Shown: positions 26,201 through 34,600, numbered from the stretch's first letter. The stretch: 64,000 bases of DNA from Acidimicrobiales bacterium (GCA_041394245.1 JAWKIR010000003.1:124001-188000); one strand, 5' to 3'. The notes: generated by a model not told the origin, from the sequence alone. Numbers and translations: made by a program.

Positions 26201-27184
26201 ATGAAGAAGTCCACGAGCCGCCTCTGGCGGATTCTGGCCCTGCTGTTCGCGGTGGCACTGATCGCAGCTGCCTGCGGCGACGATGACGACGACACCAGCG
26301 CCGGGGACGATCCGGCCCCGGTCGACGACAGCTCCACCGATGACGACATGGCCGACGACAGCTCCACCGACGACGACATGGCCGACGACAGCTCCACCGA
26401 CGACGACATGGCCGACGACAGCTCCACCGACGACGACATGGCCGACGACGACATGGCGGCCGAGTACGACCTCGGCGGCCGGACCGTCACGGTCGGCGTC
26501 GAGAACGCCTACCTTCCGTTCAACTATGTGCCCATCGGTGGAACCGAGGGCGAGGGCTGGGACTACGACGCCTGGAACGAGATCTGCCGCCTTCTCAACT
26601 GCGAGGCCGAGTTCGTGGTGGCCGGCTGGCCCGACGTCATCGATCAGGTTGCCCAGGGCGACATCGACACGGCGGCCGACGGCATCTCGATCACCGACGA
26701 ACGCAAGGAGATCGTCGCCTTCTCGCAGGCCTACATGACCGTCGACCAGAAGTTCATCGTCGCGATCGGCGACGACCGCTACAGCAGCGCCGACGACGTC
26801 ATCAACAGCGACGCACTCATCGGCACCCAGGTCGGCACGACCAACTACGAGCTCGCCACCGACCTCGTGGGCGAGGACCGCATCAGCGCGTTCGATCAGT
26901 TCGGTCTCGCCGTCCAGGCGCTCATCAACGGCGATGTCGATGCCGTGATCATCGACGATGCCGCCGGCCAGGGCTACGTCGGTGAGAACGCCGATGCCGT
27001 CGAGCTCATCGACGACGCACTCCAGGCCGATCCGCTCGGGTTCATCTTCCCGCAGGACAGCGACCTCATCGACGCCGTCGACTACGCCATCGACCAGATG
27101 CGCGACAGCGGCTTCCTCGACGAGCTGGGCCAGAAGTTCTTCACCGACGCCTTCTCGATCACCTACGACGACATCGAAGGCTGA
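26201..27184 (+). CDS. polar amino-acid ABC transporter substrate-binding lipoprotein
   Basis: 327 residues: signal peptide and lipobox IAAAC (Cys25), a very acidic repeat linker (about 30-88) and a type II (SBP_bac_3) binding domain starting TVTVGVENAYLPFNY. The family blocks GDIDTAADGISITDERKEIV and GTQVGTTNYELA are present. It should deliver a polar amino acid such as glutamine or glutamate to the permease 123 nt downstream. Start and Shine-Dalgarno sequence (TGGAGGAGA) are clear. Confidence 0.9.
   Translation: MKKSTSRLWRILALLFAVALIAAACGDDDDDTSAGDDPAPVDDSSTDDDMADDSSTDDDMADDSSTDDDMADDSSTDDDMADDDMAAEYDLGGRTVTVGVENAYLPFNYVPIGGTEGEGWDYDAWNEICRLLNCEAEFVVAGWPDVIDQVAQGDIDTAADGISITDERKEIVAFSQAYMTVDQKFIVAIGDDRYSSADDVINSDALIGTQVGTTNYELATDLVGEDRISAFDQFGLAVQALINGDVDAVIIDDAAGQGYVGENADAVELIDDALQADPLGFIFPQDSDLIDAVDYAIDQMRDSGFLDELGQKFFTDAFSITYDDIEG
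26324..26443 (+). repeat. four 30-bp tandem repeats in the binding-protein linker
   Basis: Four consecutive 30-bp units encode DDSSTDDDMA; three are identical and the first differs by one silent base. Near-perfect DNA identity indicates recent expansion and possible length variation between strains. Confidence 0.9.
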
Positions 27185-27210
27185 ATCGAGCAGACGCTCA
27201 CATGAACTGA

Positions 27211-27252
27211 CAGAGTGCGTCGGGCGGAAGCGTCCGGCGCACTCTGCGTTTT
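27211..27252 (+). terminator. hairpin and T-run between binding protein and permease
   Basis: CAGAGTGCG pairs with CGCACTCTG around an inner CGTCGGGCGGAAGCGTCCG-type arm, followed by GTTTTG. It probably terminates most transcripts after the binding-protein gene, giving excess binding protein over permease. Confidence 0.75.
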
Positions 27253-27307
27253 GAGGCCGCCCGTTCTCGGGCGGTGCGTTCTCGGGACCGAGCGACCTGG
27301 AGGGAAC

Positions 27308-28120
27308 ATGACGGGAATCAGCGGACGAGCCGCATCCATACCGACGACGAACACCGAAGAGGTCAAGGGTCGGGAGTTCCAGTGGTGGCTCCTCGTCATG
27401 TTGTTGATCATCGGGTGGATGGCGATCCAGGTCCTGACGACCGACCGCTACGGCGAGGCATGGGAGAACATCGTCCCCGGACTTCGCACCACGCTCTACC
27501 TGACGGTCGTCTCCTTCGCCATCGCCGTGCCGCTGGGGTTGGCCATCGGGATGGCTCGATTGTCGAGGAACCGGATCGTCAACACGATCGCGCAGGTCTA
27601 CATCGAGTTCGTCCGCGGCATGCCGATGCTGGTGTGGCTGTTCGTCGTGGCGTTCGTGCTCACCCGCGACCTCGCGGACCTGATCAACGTCCGGACCCGC
27701 GACATCGACATGCTCTACCGAGGCGCTGCGGCCCTCAGCCTCTTCTACGCCGCCTTCATCGCCGAGGTCTTCCGCGCCGGCATCCAGTCGGTGGGCGCCG
27801 GCCAGGTGGAAGCGGCGCGGGCCGTCGGACTCGGCCGCTTGCAGGTCCAGCGACACGTCGTGCTTCCCCAGGCCCTCCGAAACGCCCTCCCCGCCCTCGG
27901 CAACGACTTCATCGCGTTGATGAAGGACACTTCGCTCGTCTCGGTGCTCGCGATCGGCGATATCACCTACGAGGCCCGGATCTACCTCGGCTCGAGCTTC
28001 CGGATCCGCGAGTCGTACTTCATCCTGGCGATCATGTACGTGACCATGACGCTGATCCTCAGCCTGGGTCTGCAGTGGTGGGAACGCAGGCTCGACATCC
28101 CCGGCCCCTCGGCGGACTGA
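27308..28120 (+). CDS. polar amino-acid ABC transporter permease
   Basis: A 270-residue membrane protein of the His/Glu/Gln/Arg permease family with about five helices. The coupling segment AARAVGLGRLQVQRHVVLPQ and the nearby ALPALGNDFIALMKDTSLVS are diagnostic. ATG 27308 has GGAGGG at proper spacing; the reading frame upstream runs through the terminator hairpin and is not coding. No ATPase or second permease gene follows: the next gene is convergent fdhD, so the ATPase must be elsewhere. Confidence 0.9.
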   Translation: MTGISGRAASIPTTNTEEVKGREFQWWLLVMLLIIGWMAIQVLTTDRYGEAWENIVPGLRTTLYLTVVSFAIAVPLGLAIGMARLSRNRIVNTIAQVYIEFVRGMPMLVWLFVVAFVLTRDLADLINVRTRDIDMLYRGAAALSLFYAAFIAEVFRAGIQSVGAGQVEAARAVGLGRLQVQRHVVLPQALRNALPALGNDFIALMKDTSLVSVLAIGDITYEARIYLGSSFRIRESYFILAIMYVTMTLILSLGLQWWERRLDIPGPSAD

Positions 28121-28121
28121 A

Positions 28122-28916
28122 TCAGTCGACGTAGACGGTCAACGCACCGTCGCGGGCGAACCCTGCCAGCTGGAGACCGGCCCGCTCTGCCGTCGCGACC
28201 GCCAGCGCGGTCGGGGCGCTCACCGCCACCAGGGCCCGGGCGCCCGCCGCCCACGCCTTGTGGACCAGCTCGAAGCTCGCCCTTCCACTGACGACCACTC
28301 CCCTCCCCGTGAGGGGCATCCGGTCATCGAGCACGGCACGACCGACCAGCTTGTCGACAGCATTGTGGCGGCCGACGTCTTCGCGAATCAGCGACAGCGA
28401 CCCGTCGACTTCCACGATCCCCGCCGCGTGCACCGCGCCGGTTGCCTCGAACAACTCCTGGCCGGCGCGCAACCGATCAGGGGCCGCCGCGAGGACGCCC
28501 CACTCGAGTGCATCGCCGCTGACCGGCTCCAGCCGGGTCGCGAGATCGTCGATGTCGTCGGTACCGCAGAAGCCGCAGGACGACGTGGTGGTCCCCAGGC
28601 GGGGCGTCGGCGCGGGGGCCCTTCCGCCGGTGGACACCCCCACGACGTTGTGCGCCGTCGCCGATGCCGATCCATCGGTGCGGTACTCCACCTCGACCAC
28701 CACATGACCACCGAGCAGCCCCTCGTTGTGGCAGAACCCCACGGCGAGCTCGAAGTCGTCGCCCGGCGTCCGCATCGTCGTGGCGACCCGGATGCCGTCG
28801 AGTTCGATCGCGAGCGGCTCCTCGGACGCCAGCATCGTCGCGTGGGGATCCGCGGGCGGTTGGGGGGCCGGCCATCGCCGAACCAGCCGGCGTTCACTGC
28901 CCGATCGCACGCTCAC
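28122..28916 (-). CDS. fdhD: formate dehydrogenase accessory sulfurtransferase FdhD
   Basis: A 264-residue protein that passes sulfur from a cysteine desulfurase to the molybdenum cofactor of formate dehydrogenase. The sulfur-carrying pair is CGFCG (Cys114, Cys117), and REDVGRHNAVDKLVG is the conserved cofactor-side block. GTG 28916 follows TAGCCT (28924-28929) by 7 nt (leaderless). No formate dehydrogenase is in the window. Confidence 0.93.
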   Translation of the reverse strand: MSVRSGSERRLVRRWPAPQPPADPHATMLASEEPLAIELDGIRVATTMRTPGDDFELAVGFCHNEGLLGGHVVVEVEYRTDGSASATAHNVVGVSTGGRAPAPTPRLGTTTSSCGFCGTDDIDDLATRLEPVSGDALEWGVLAAAPDRLRAGQELFEATGAVHAAGIVEVDGSLSLIREDVGRHNAVDKLVGRAVLDDRMPLTGRGVVVSGRASFELVHKAWAAGARALVAVSAPTALAVATAERAGLQLAGFARDGALTVYVD

Positions 28917-28926
28917 GATCGACAGG

Positions 28927-29418
28927 CTACGACGAACGGGTCAGCTCGGCTCGAAGATGATGCGTCAGCGGCTGACCCATCGCGGCCATCCACATCTCGG
29001 TGATCAGATGGTCGCCGGCGACCTCGATCCGGCGACGGACCTCGCTGATGGGCTTCGCCGTCCGCGTGCCCTCGACCCGCTCGGTCCGCAGGTCGACCAC
29101 CACAGTGCCGCCCACCTCGGCGATCGAGCCGATATGGATCTCCACCACACCCGTCGGCTGGGTGAGCACGAGCTCCAGCGCCGCATGCGGTTGCGGCCGG
29201 AGATAGCCGACCTCGGTGTGGAGCGGCGCGTCGTTCAACGGATCGCGGGTCCGCTGCGTCATCGACAGGAACGGCTTGCCCACGTGGCCGAAGGTCAACT
29301 CCTCCAGATACGAGAAGTCGGGGATCGTCGGATAGTGCCCCTCACCGGGACCGCGCCATGTCCCCAACAACGGAGCGAGGGCCTCGCAGGCCGCGTGCAG
29401 TTCAGGACCGGTACGCAT
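28927..29418 (-). CDS. nitrobindin-like heme-binding beta-barrel protein
   Basis: A 163-residue protein with the nitrobindin/THAP4 signature GTWRGPGEGHYPTI (19-32), followed by FSYLEELTF. The family forms a 10-stranded barrel that binds heme through a C-terminal histidine; His154/155 in PLTHHL is the candidate ligand. In this family ferric heme can bind nitric oxide or isomerise peroxynitrite. ATG 29418 follows TAGCGT by 9 nt. It is just downstream of the groEL terminator. Confidence 0.88.
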   Translation of the reverse strand: MRTGPELHAACEALAPLLGTWRGPGEGHYPTIPDFSYLEELTFGHVGKPFLSMTQRTRDPLNDAPLHTEVGYLRPQPHAALELVLTQPTGVVEIHIGSIAEVGGTVVVDLRTERVEGTRTAKPISEVRRRIEVAGDHLITEMWMAAMGQPLTHHLRAELTRSS

Positions 29419-29472
29419 CGAAGATGCACGCTACCCACTTCCCCCGACCGCCATCGACCCCACCCCAAAACG

Positions 29473-29521
29473 TTCTGAAGGCGAGCCGACCCGACAATTG
29501 CGGGTCGACTCGCCTTCAGAA
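29473..29521 (-). terminator. groEL terminator
   Basis: A long hairpin, 13-bp outer stem TTCTGAAGGCGAG/CTCGCCTTCAGAA and 6-bp inner stem GACCCG/CGGGTC, followed on the minus strand by CGTTTTGGGG. It ends groEL transcription 18 nt after the stop. Confidence 0.88.
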
Positions 29522-29539
29522 GCGATTGGGGGGACTTGC

Positions 29540-31159
29540 TCAGAAGTCCATGTCGGGCATGCCCATTCCGCCACCCTCTTCGGGGGCGTCGGCGACGACG
29601 GCCTCGGTGGTGAGGAACAGGGCTGCGATCGACGCGGCGTTCTGCAGGGCCGAACGGGTCACCTTGGCGGCATCGATGATGCCCGCCTCGACGAGATCGA
29701 TGTACTCACCGGTCGCGGCGTTGAGGCCCATGTTGCCTTCGAGGTTGCGCACCCTGTCGACGACGACACCGCCCTCCATGCCGGCGTTGATCGCGATCTG
29801 GGTCAGCGGACCCTCGAGCGCCTTCGCCACGATCTTGGCGCCGACCTGCTCGTCGGGGTCCTTGATCTTGCCGAGTGCGGCGGTGACCGCGGCCTGCGCC
29901 CGGATCAGCGTCGTGCCGCCACCGGCGACCACGCCTTCCTCGATCGCGGCCTTCGTGGTCGACACGGCATCTTCGATGCGGTGCTTCTTCTCCTTGAGCT
30001 CCACCTCGGTGGCGGCGCCGACCTTCAGCACGGCAACGCCGCCCGACAGCTTGGCGAGACGCTCCTGGAGCTTCTCGCGGTCGTAGTCGGAGTCGGTGTT
30101 GTCGATCTCGGCCTTGATCTGGTTGATCCGACCCTGGACGTCGGCGTTGTCGCCGGCGCCCTCGATCACGGTCGTCTCGTCCTTGGTGACGACGACCTTG
30201 CGGGCCTCGCCGAGCATGTCGAGCGTGGCGGCGTCGAGCTTCAGGCCGACCTCTTCGCTGATGACCTGGCCACCGGTGAGGATCGCGATGTCCTGCAGCA
30301 TGGCCTTGCGACGTTCACCGAAACCGGGGGCCTTGACCGACACGGAAACGAACGTGCCGCGGATCTTGTTGACCACGAGCGTCGCAAGGGCCTCGCCCTC
30401 GACATCCTCGGCCACGATCAGCAGCGGACGACTCGACTGCATGACCTTCTCGAGCACCGGTACGAGATCGCGCACGGCGCTGATCTTCGAACCGACGAGG
30501 AGGATGTAGGGATTCTCCAGCACGGCTTCCATGCGCTCGGCGTCGGTGACGCTGTAGGGCGAGATGTAGCCCTTGTCGAAGCGCATGCCCTCGACGAAGT
30601 CGAGGTCGAGCCCGAAGGTCTGGCCCTCTTCGACGGTGATGACGCCGTCCTTGCCGACCTTGTCGATCGCCTCGGCGATGGTCGCACCGATCTCGGGATC
30701 GGCCGACGAGATGGCAGCGACGTTGGAGATCTGTTCCTTGTTCTCCGAGACGTCCTGGGAGTTCTCGCGGATCGCTGCCACGGCGATCTCGACGGCCCGC
30801 TCGATGCCACGCTTCACCGACATCGGGTTGGCACCCGCAGCGACGTTCTTGAGGCCTTCACGGACCATCGACCATGCCAACACGGTGGCCGTCGTGGTGC
30901 CGTCGCCGGCGACGTCGTCGGTCTTCTTGGCGACTTCCTTGACCAGCTCGGCGCCGATCCGCTCGAAGGGATCCTCGAGGTCGATCTCCTTGGCGATCGA
31001 CACACCGTCGTTCGTGATGGTGGGGGCGCCCCACTTCTTCTCGAGTACGACGTTGCGGCCCTTCGGGCCGAGCGTGACGCGCACGGCGTCGGCGAGCTTG
31101 TTCATGCCCGCCTCGAGGCCGCGGCGGGCCTCTTCATCGAACTGAATGGTCTTGGCCAT
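29540..31159 (-). CDS. groEL: 60-kDa chaperonin GroEL
   Basis: A 539-residue chaperonin subunit of normal length. The ATP-binding block GDGTTTATVLAW, VEEGQTFGLDLDFVEGMRFDKGYIS and the hinge/apical segments are intact; the C-terminal tail is a short GGGMGMPDMDF rather than a long GGM repeat or a His-rich tail. Of two adjacent ATGs, 31159 is favoured by spacing to GGAGG. groES is not adjacent, so this is a stand-alone groEL, as for mycobacterial groEL2. A CIRCE element implies HrcA control. Confidence 0.96.
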   Translation of the reverse strand: MAKTIQFDEEARRGLEAGMNKLADAVRVTLGPKGRNVVLEKKWGAPTITNDGVSIAKEIDLEDPFERIGAELVKEVAKKTDDVAGDGTTTATVLAWSMVREGLKNVAAGANPMSVKRGIERAVEIAVAAIRENSQDVSENKEQISNVAAISSADPEIGATIAEAIDKVGKDGVITVEEGQTFGLDLDFVEGMRFDKGYISPYSVTDAERMEAVLENPYILLVGSKISAVRDLVPVLEKVMQSSRPLLIVAEDVEGEALATLVVNKIRGTFVSVSVKAPGFGERRKAMLQDIAILTGGQVISEEVGLKLDAATLDMLGEARKVVVTKDETTVIEGAGDNADVQGRINQIKAEIDNTDSDYDREKLQERLAKLSGGVAVLKVGAATEVELKEKKHRIEDAVSTTKAAIEEGVVAGGGTTLIRAQAAVTAALGKIKDPDEQVGAKIVAKALEGPLTQIAINAGMEGGVVVDRVRNLEGNMGLNAATGEYIDLVEAGIIDAAKVTRSALQNAASIAALFLTTEAVVADAPEEGGGMGMPDMDF

Positions 31160-31181
31160 CATTCCTCCGGAAAGCGTGTCG

Positions 31182-31208
31182 TTGGCACTCTCGTGCTGAG
31201 ACTGCTAA
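31182..31208 (-). promoter_or_regulatory. CIRCE element (HrcA operator)
   Basis: TTAGCAGTC-N9-GAGTGCCAA on the minus strand matches the CIRCE consensus TTAGCACTC-N9-GAGTGCTAA with one mismatch per arm and the exact 9-base spacer. It lies between the promoter and the Shine-Dalgarno sequence of groEL. Confidence 0.92.
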
Positions 31209-31236
31209 TTCAACCCGGAGGCGGGCGCTTTCGCAA
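31208..31236 (-). promoter_or_regulatory. candidate groEL promoter
   Basis: TTGCGA (31231-31236), a 17-nt spacer and TTGAAT (31208-31213) on the minus strand, with the -10 touching CIRCE, so bound HrcA would block initiation. Confidence 0.5.
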
Positions 31237-31264
31237 CCACGACCACTGAGGGCCGCGTCGATCG

Positions 31265-31540
31265 TCAGCCGCCGGCGACCGCGGGAACGATGCTCAGGGT
31301 CTCCCCGGCCGGAACCGGGGTACCGAGACCGTCGAGGAAGCGGACGTCGTCGTCACTGACGAACACGTTGACGAAGCGACGCAGCGCGCCGTCGTCGTCG
31401 AGGATCCGCTCCTTGAAGCCCGGATGGGCTCCTTCGAGACTGTCGAGCACTTCGGCGACCGTACCCCCGTCGACCGCGATCTCGGCTTCGCCGGCGGTCA
31501 GGGTGCGAAGGGTGGTGGGAACTCGGACGGTGACACTCAT
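31265..31540 (-). CDS. MoaD/ThiS-family sulfur carrier, CysO-like
   Basis: A 91-residue ubiquitin-fold protein ending in Gly-Gly, the site of thiocarboxylation. The sequence (VRVPTTLRTLTAG at the start, SIVPAVAGG at the end) matches CysO-type carriers that donate sulfide to O-phosphoserine in the alternative cysteine pathway. The partner genes cysM and mec are not beside it, so a MoaD-like role is possible. An inverted repeat overlaps its probable promoter. Confidence 0.85.
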   Translation of the reverse strand: MSVTVRVPTTLRTLTAGEAEIAVDGGTVAEVLDSLEGAHPGFKERILDDDGALRRFVNVFVSDDDVRFLDGLGTPVPAGETLSIVPAVAGG

Positions 31541-31575
31541 GGCTGTTGCTCCGGGACGGAAGGGGAAACCGGTAA

Positions 31576-31615
31576 ATCCCGACCAACTTTATCGGGATAT
31601 ACGCCGCTTCCTCAA
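31576..31615 (-). promoter_or_regulatory. promoter with overlapping inverted repeat, upstream of the CysO-like gene
   Basis: On the minus strand TTGAGG (31610-31615), 18 nt, TAAAGT (31586-31591). A dyad ATCCCGA-N9-TCGGGAT occupies 31576-31598 and covers the -10 element, as a repressor site would. The form recalls sulfur- or Fe-S-responsive Rrf2-type operators, but the regulator is not identified. Confidence 0.55.
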
Positions 31616-31746
31616 CCGGAGAAACACGAATCGGCACTTCAGCCGGCCACCGGATCTCCCGATGCGATCAGTACGGCACCGAGCTGACGCCCCGGACGCC
31701 CCCACCCCGCCCTCCCCCAGCAACGATCCTCCTGAGGAGACCCGCA

Positions 31747-31950
31747 ATGAGCCTTGATTCCCGCGCCAAGGCCCACGACCGCCTCGCCGAACTCGTCGGC
31801 GAACTGAGCGGCGTGGAACATGCCAACGCCCGAGTCGCCCTCGACGAGGCGTTCGCCCGCAACGGCGACACCGGTGACCAACTCCTCAACATCGCCGACG
31901 CCATCATCACCCTTCGCAGCGGCACCGCGGAGATCACCAGCGACGCGTGA
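31747..31950 (+). CDS. small protein, 67 aa, unknown function
   Basis: ATG 31747 has GAGGAGA 8-9 nt upstream. The product is a compact, mainly helical cytosolic protein (AKAHDRLAELVGELSGVEHAN, then a C-terminal helix) without cysteines or membrane segments. It may form a transcription unit with the 69-residue membrane protein 15 nt downstream. Family not recognised. Confidence 0.65.
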   Translation: MSLDSRAKAHDRLAELVGELSGVEHANARVALDEAFARNGDTGDQLLNIADAIITLRSGTAEITSDA

Positions 31951-31965
31951 ATTACCCTGGCGGCC

Positions 31966-32175
31966 GTGGAGATCGACCGCGGGCAGAACTCACCGAAGCG
32001 ACAAGGCATTTCCCTGCCTGCTCGACTCGCGATCGGCGCACTGGCGATCTTCGGCGTGATCACCATGGTCCAGTGGGTGATCGGCGCGCTGCTCGGCGTG
32101 ATCAAGTTCGGGCTCGTCCTGGTCGTCATCGTGGCGGTGGGCGCATGGGTGGTCGGCGCCAAGGGGTCACGCTGA
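31966..32175 (+). CDS. small membrane protein, 69 aa, unknown function
   Basis: GTG 31966 begins a 69-residue protein with a basic N-terminus and two closely spaced hydrophobic segments (about 21-44 and 47-63), ending AKGSR. No Shine-Dalgarno sequence is visible and the start is uncertain. Its 3' end overlaps convergent glycerate kinase by 9 nt. Confidence 0.55.
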   Translation: MEIDRGQNSPKRQGISLPARLAIGALAIFGVITMVQWVIGALLGVIKFGLVLVVIVAVGAWVVGAKGSR

Positions 32176-33153
32176 GTCGAGCAGGTCTCCGGCCGCCTCG
32201 GTCAGACACGCGAGCGTCTCCGTCATCGCCCGAGCCTCACCGAAGCGCGAACGCAGATCGATGACCGGGATGGGCGACACCACCCCGGTATCCGCCTGCC
32301 CCACGATCGCCACGGCAGGCACTCCGGCCGCGGCCGCCAGCGCCGCCACGCCACCGACGACCTTGCCGTCGAACGAGCTGGCGTCGAGCCGTCCTTCCCC
32401 GGTCACGACGAGATCCGCACGCTCGACGGCGTCGTAGAGATCGACCGCTTCGGCGATGAGGGTGAACCCGTCGGCCAGCGTCGCCCCCGCCGCGGCGAGA
32501 CCCCCGCCGAGGCCGCCGGCGGCGCCGCTGCGATCGAGTGCACCGACGTCGACCCCGTGCTCGTCGAGGTACACCTGGGCCAGCCGCTCGAGTCGACGCC
32601 GAAGCAGCGCAACCTGGGCCGGGGTGGCCCCCTTCTGCGGCCCGAACACCTCGGCCGCGTCGACGAAGCGGGTACGCACATCACAGGCGACCTCCAGGCT
32701 CACCCCCCGATAGCGCGCCAATGGCGCCATCGCCCGCAGGGCGCCGAGGCCGCCATCGGTCGTGGCCGATCCACCGAGGCCGACGATGATCCGGCGCGCG
32801 CCGGCCTCGGCCGCCGCCGCGATCAGCTCGCCCGTCCCGGCCGTGGTGGCCTCCATCGGATCGTTGCTCTCGCACCCGCCGGCGAGCACCAGACCCGACG
32901 CGCGGGCCATCTCGATCACTGCCACCTGGCCTCGAAGTGCCCATTCCGCCTCGACGGGCTGCCCGAGCGGCCCGGTCACCGTGGTGACGCGATTCGGCCC
33001 GCCGAACGCGTCGAGGGTTCCCTCGCCACCGTCGGCCATCGGTTGCACGATGCACTCGCCACCCCGGACAGCGACCGCGATCGCGACCGCGTCACCCACC
33101 TCGCGCGCTGTCGCCGTTCCCCGGAACTTGTCGGCACAGACAACGACACGCAT
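32167..33153 (-). CDS. glxK: glycerate kinase (GlxK/GarK family)
   Basis: A 328-residue kinase making 2- or 3-phosphoglycerate from glycerate. Diagnostic blocks are CADKFRGTATAREV at the start, PMADGGEGTLDA, the central VGLGGSATTDGGLG and TGEGRLDASSFDGKVVGGV. ATG 33153 begins the conserved region and is 6 nt from a weak CACCAT; the longer open frame upstream overlaps divergent otsA and is rejected. It may take up glycerate from glyoxylate or serine catabolism. Confidence 0.92.
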   Translation of the reverse strand: MRVVVCADKFRGTATAREVGDAVAIAVAVRGGECIVQPMADGGEGTLDAFGGPNRVTTVTGPLGQPVEAEWALRGQVAVIEMARASGLVLAGGCESNDPMEATTAGTGELIAAAAEAGARRIIVGLGGSATTDGGLGALRAMAPLARYRGVSLEVACDVRTRFVDAAEVFGPQKGATPAQVALLRRRLERLAQVYLDEHGVDVGALDRSGAAGGLGGGLAAAGATLADGFTLIAEAVDLYDAVERADLVVTGEGRLDASSFDGKVVGGVAALAAAAGVPAVAIVGQADTGVVSPIPVIDLRSRFGEARAMTETLACLTEAAGDLLDSA

Positions 33154-33211
33154 GACCCAATGGTGCCCCACAACCTCCGACGCCGACCCCTCGGGCCGGT
33201 ACCGTTGACTC

Positions 33212-34600
33212 GTGGCCCCTCCTGTCGTCCTGGTTTCGAATCGCGGTCCGCTCTCGTTTCGCGAGGACGGCGGTGAGCTCGTCGCCACGCGAGGCGGAGG
33301 GGGTCTCGTGTCCGGATTGGCGCCGCTCGTCGCCGGCACCGACACCGTCTGGATCGCCGCGGCCCTGACCGATGCCGACCGCGCCGCGGCCGATCGGGGG
33401 GTGATCGAGGCCGATGGAATCCGCGCTCGCACACTCGCCATCGACCCCGACACGCTGGCTCGGGCCTATGACGGCGTCTGCAACTCGATGCTGTGGTTCC
33501 TCCATCACGGACTCCACGACCTGAGTCGTCGCCCGGTGATCGACGCCGGCTTCCGGGCCGCATGGGACGCCTATCGCACCTACAACCGGGCCTTCGCCGA
33601 TGTCGTCGCCGACGAGGCCCCCGACGGCGCCGTGGTACTCGTACAGGACTACCACCTGGCGCTCCTGGGCCCGCTGCTGCGGACCCGGCGGCCCGACCTG
33701 CGCTCGGTCCACTTCTCCCACACCCCGTTCGCTCCTCCGCATCTTCTGCGCGTGCTCCCCCACGAGCTGGCCGTCGAACTGCTCGAGGGCATGGCCGGCC
33801 ACGATGCCTGCGGCTTCCACTCGGTTCGCTGGGCCGACGACTTCCGCCGCTGCTGTGCGGAGATCGCCGGTCTCGACCCCACCACGTTCGTCTCCCCGCT
33901 GGCCCCCGACGCGTCCGACATCCGGGGCGTCGCCCGATCCGAGCGGTGCCAGGCCGAGGTGGAGCGGATCGATGCCGAACTCGGCGCTCGCCGCCTCATC
34001 GTCCGGGTCGACCGCATCGAGCTCTCGAAGAACCTGCTGCGTGGCTTCCGTGCCTACGACACGATGCTGCAGGACCGACCCGACCTGCGGGGCACCGTCG
34101 TCTTCCGGGCGCTGGGCTACCCCAGCCGTGAGGGGCTGCCCGAGTACCTGGTCTACCGAGCCGAGATCGAGTCGTTGGCCGACGTCGTCAACCGGCGATG
34201 GGCGACCGACGAGTGGCAGCCGATCGAGCTCGATCTCGTCGACGACTTCCCCCGCTCGGTGGCCCACCTGCGCCGCTACGACGTCTTGATGGTCAACCCC
34301 ATCCGCGACGGTCTGAACCTCGTCGCCGAGGAGGGCCCGCTGGTCAATGAACGCGACGGCACCGTGATCCTCAGCCGCGAGGCAGGGGTCCACGACGTGC
34401 TCGACGGTGCCGTACGGTCGGTCAACCCGTTCGATGTCGGGGATCAGGCGGTGGCATTGGCCGAAGCCCTCGACATGGACCTCGCCACCCGTCGAGGCCT
34501 CGCCGACGAACTCCGCCGACGGGCCGAGGCGAGAGGCCCGGTCGACTGGCTGGCCGACCAGCTGGGTGCCGTCGGCGAACCGGCACCCGCATCCGACTAG
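33212..34600 (+). CDS. otsA: trehalose-6-phosphate synthase OtsA (GT20)
   Basis: A 462-residue GT20 glycosyltransferase joining UDP- or GDP-glucose to glucose-6-phosphate. Visible motifs: VSNRGP at the N-terminus, VQDYHLALLGPLLR (about 144-157), HFSHTPFAPP, VDRIELSKNLLRGFRAYD for the phosphate-binding Arg/Lys and PIRDGLNLVAEE for the nucleotide-sugar site. GTG 33212 lies 6 nt after TACCGT (33200-33205), leaderless. Its stop overlaps that of convergent otsB at CTAG, so the two trehalose genes are opposed rather than in an operon. Confidence 0.9.
   Translation: MAPPVVLVSNRGPLSFREDGGELVATRGGGGLVSGLAPLVAGTDTVWIAAALTDADRAAADRGVIEADGIRARTLAIDPDTLARAYDGVCNSMLWFLHHGLHDLSRRPVIDAGFRAAWDAYRTYNRAFADVVADEAPDGAVVLVQDYHLALLGPLLRTRRPDLRSVHFSHTPFAPPHLLRVLPHELAVELLEGMAGHDACGFHSVRWADDFRRCCAEIAGLDPTTFVSPLAPDASDIRGVARSERCQAEVERIDAELGARRLIVRVDRIELSKNLLRGFRAYDTMLQDRPDLRGTVVFRALGYPSREGLPEYLVYRAEIESLADVVNRRWATDEWQPIELDLVDDFPRSVAHLRRYDVLMVNPIRDGLNLVAEEGPLVNERDGTVILSREAGVHDVLDGAVRSVNPFDVGDQAVALAEALDMDLATRRGLADELRRRAEARGPVDWLADQLGAVGEPAPASD

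Noticed and set aside
29498..31249. 583-residue frame antisense to groEL
   Set aside because: Shadow of groEL; the groEL strand has CIRCE, a promoter, Shine-Dalgarno sequence and a terminator.
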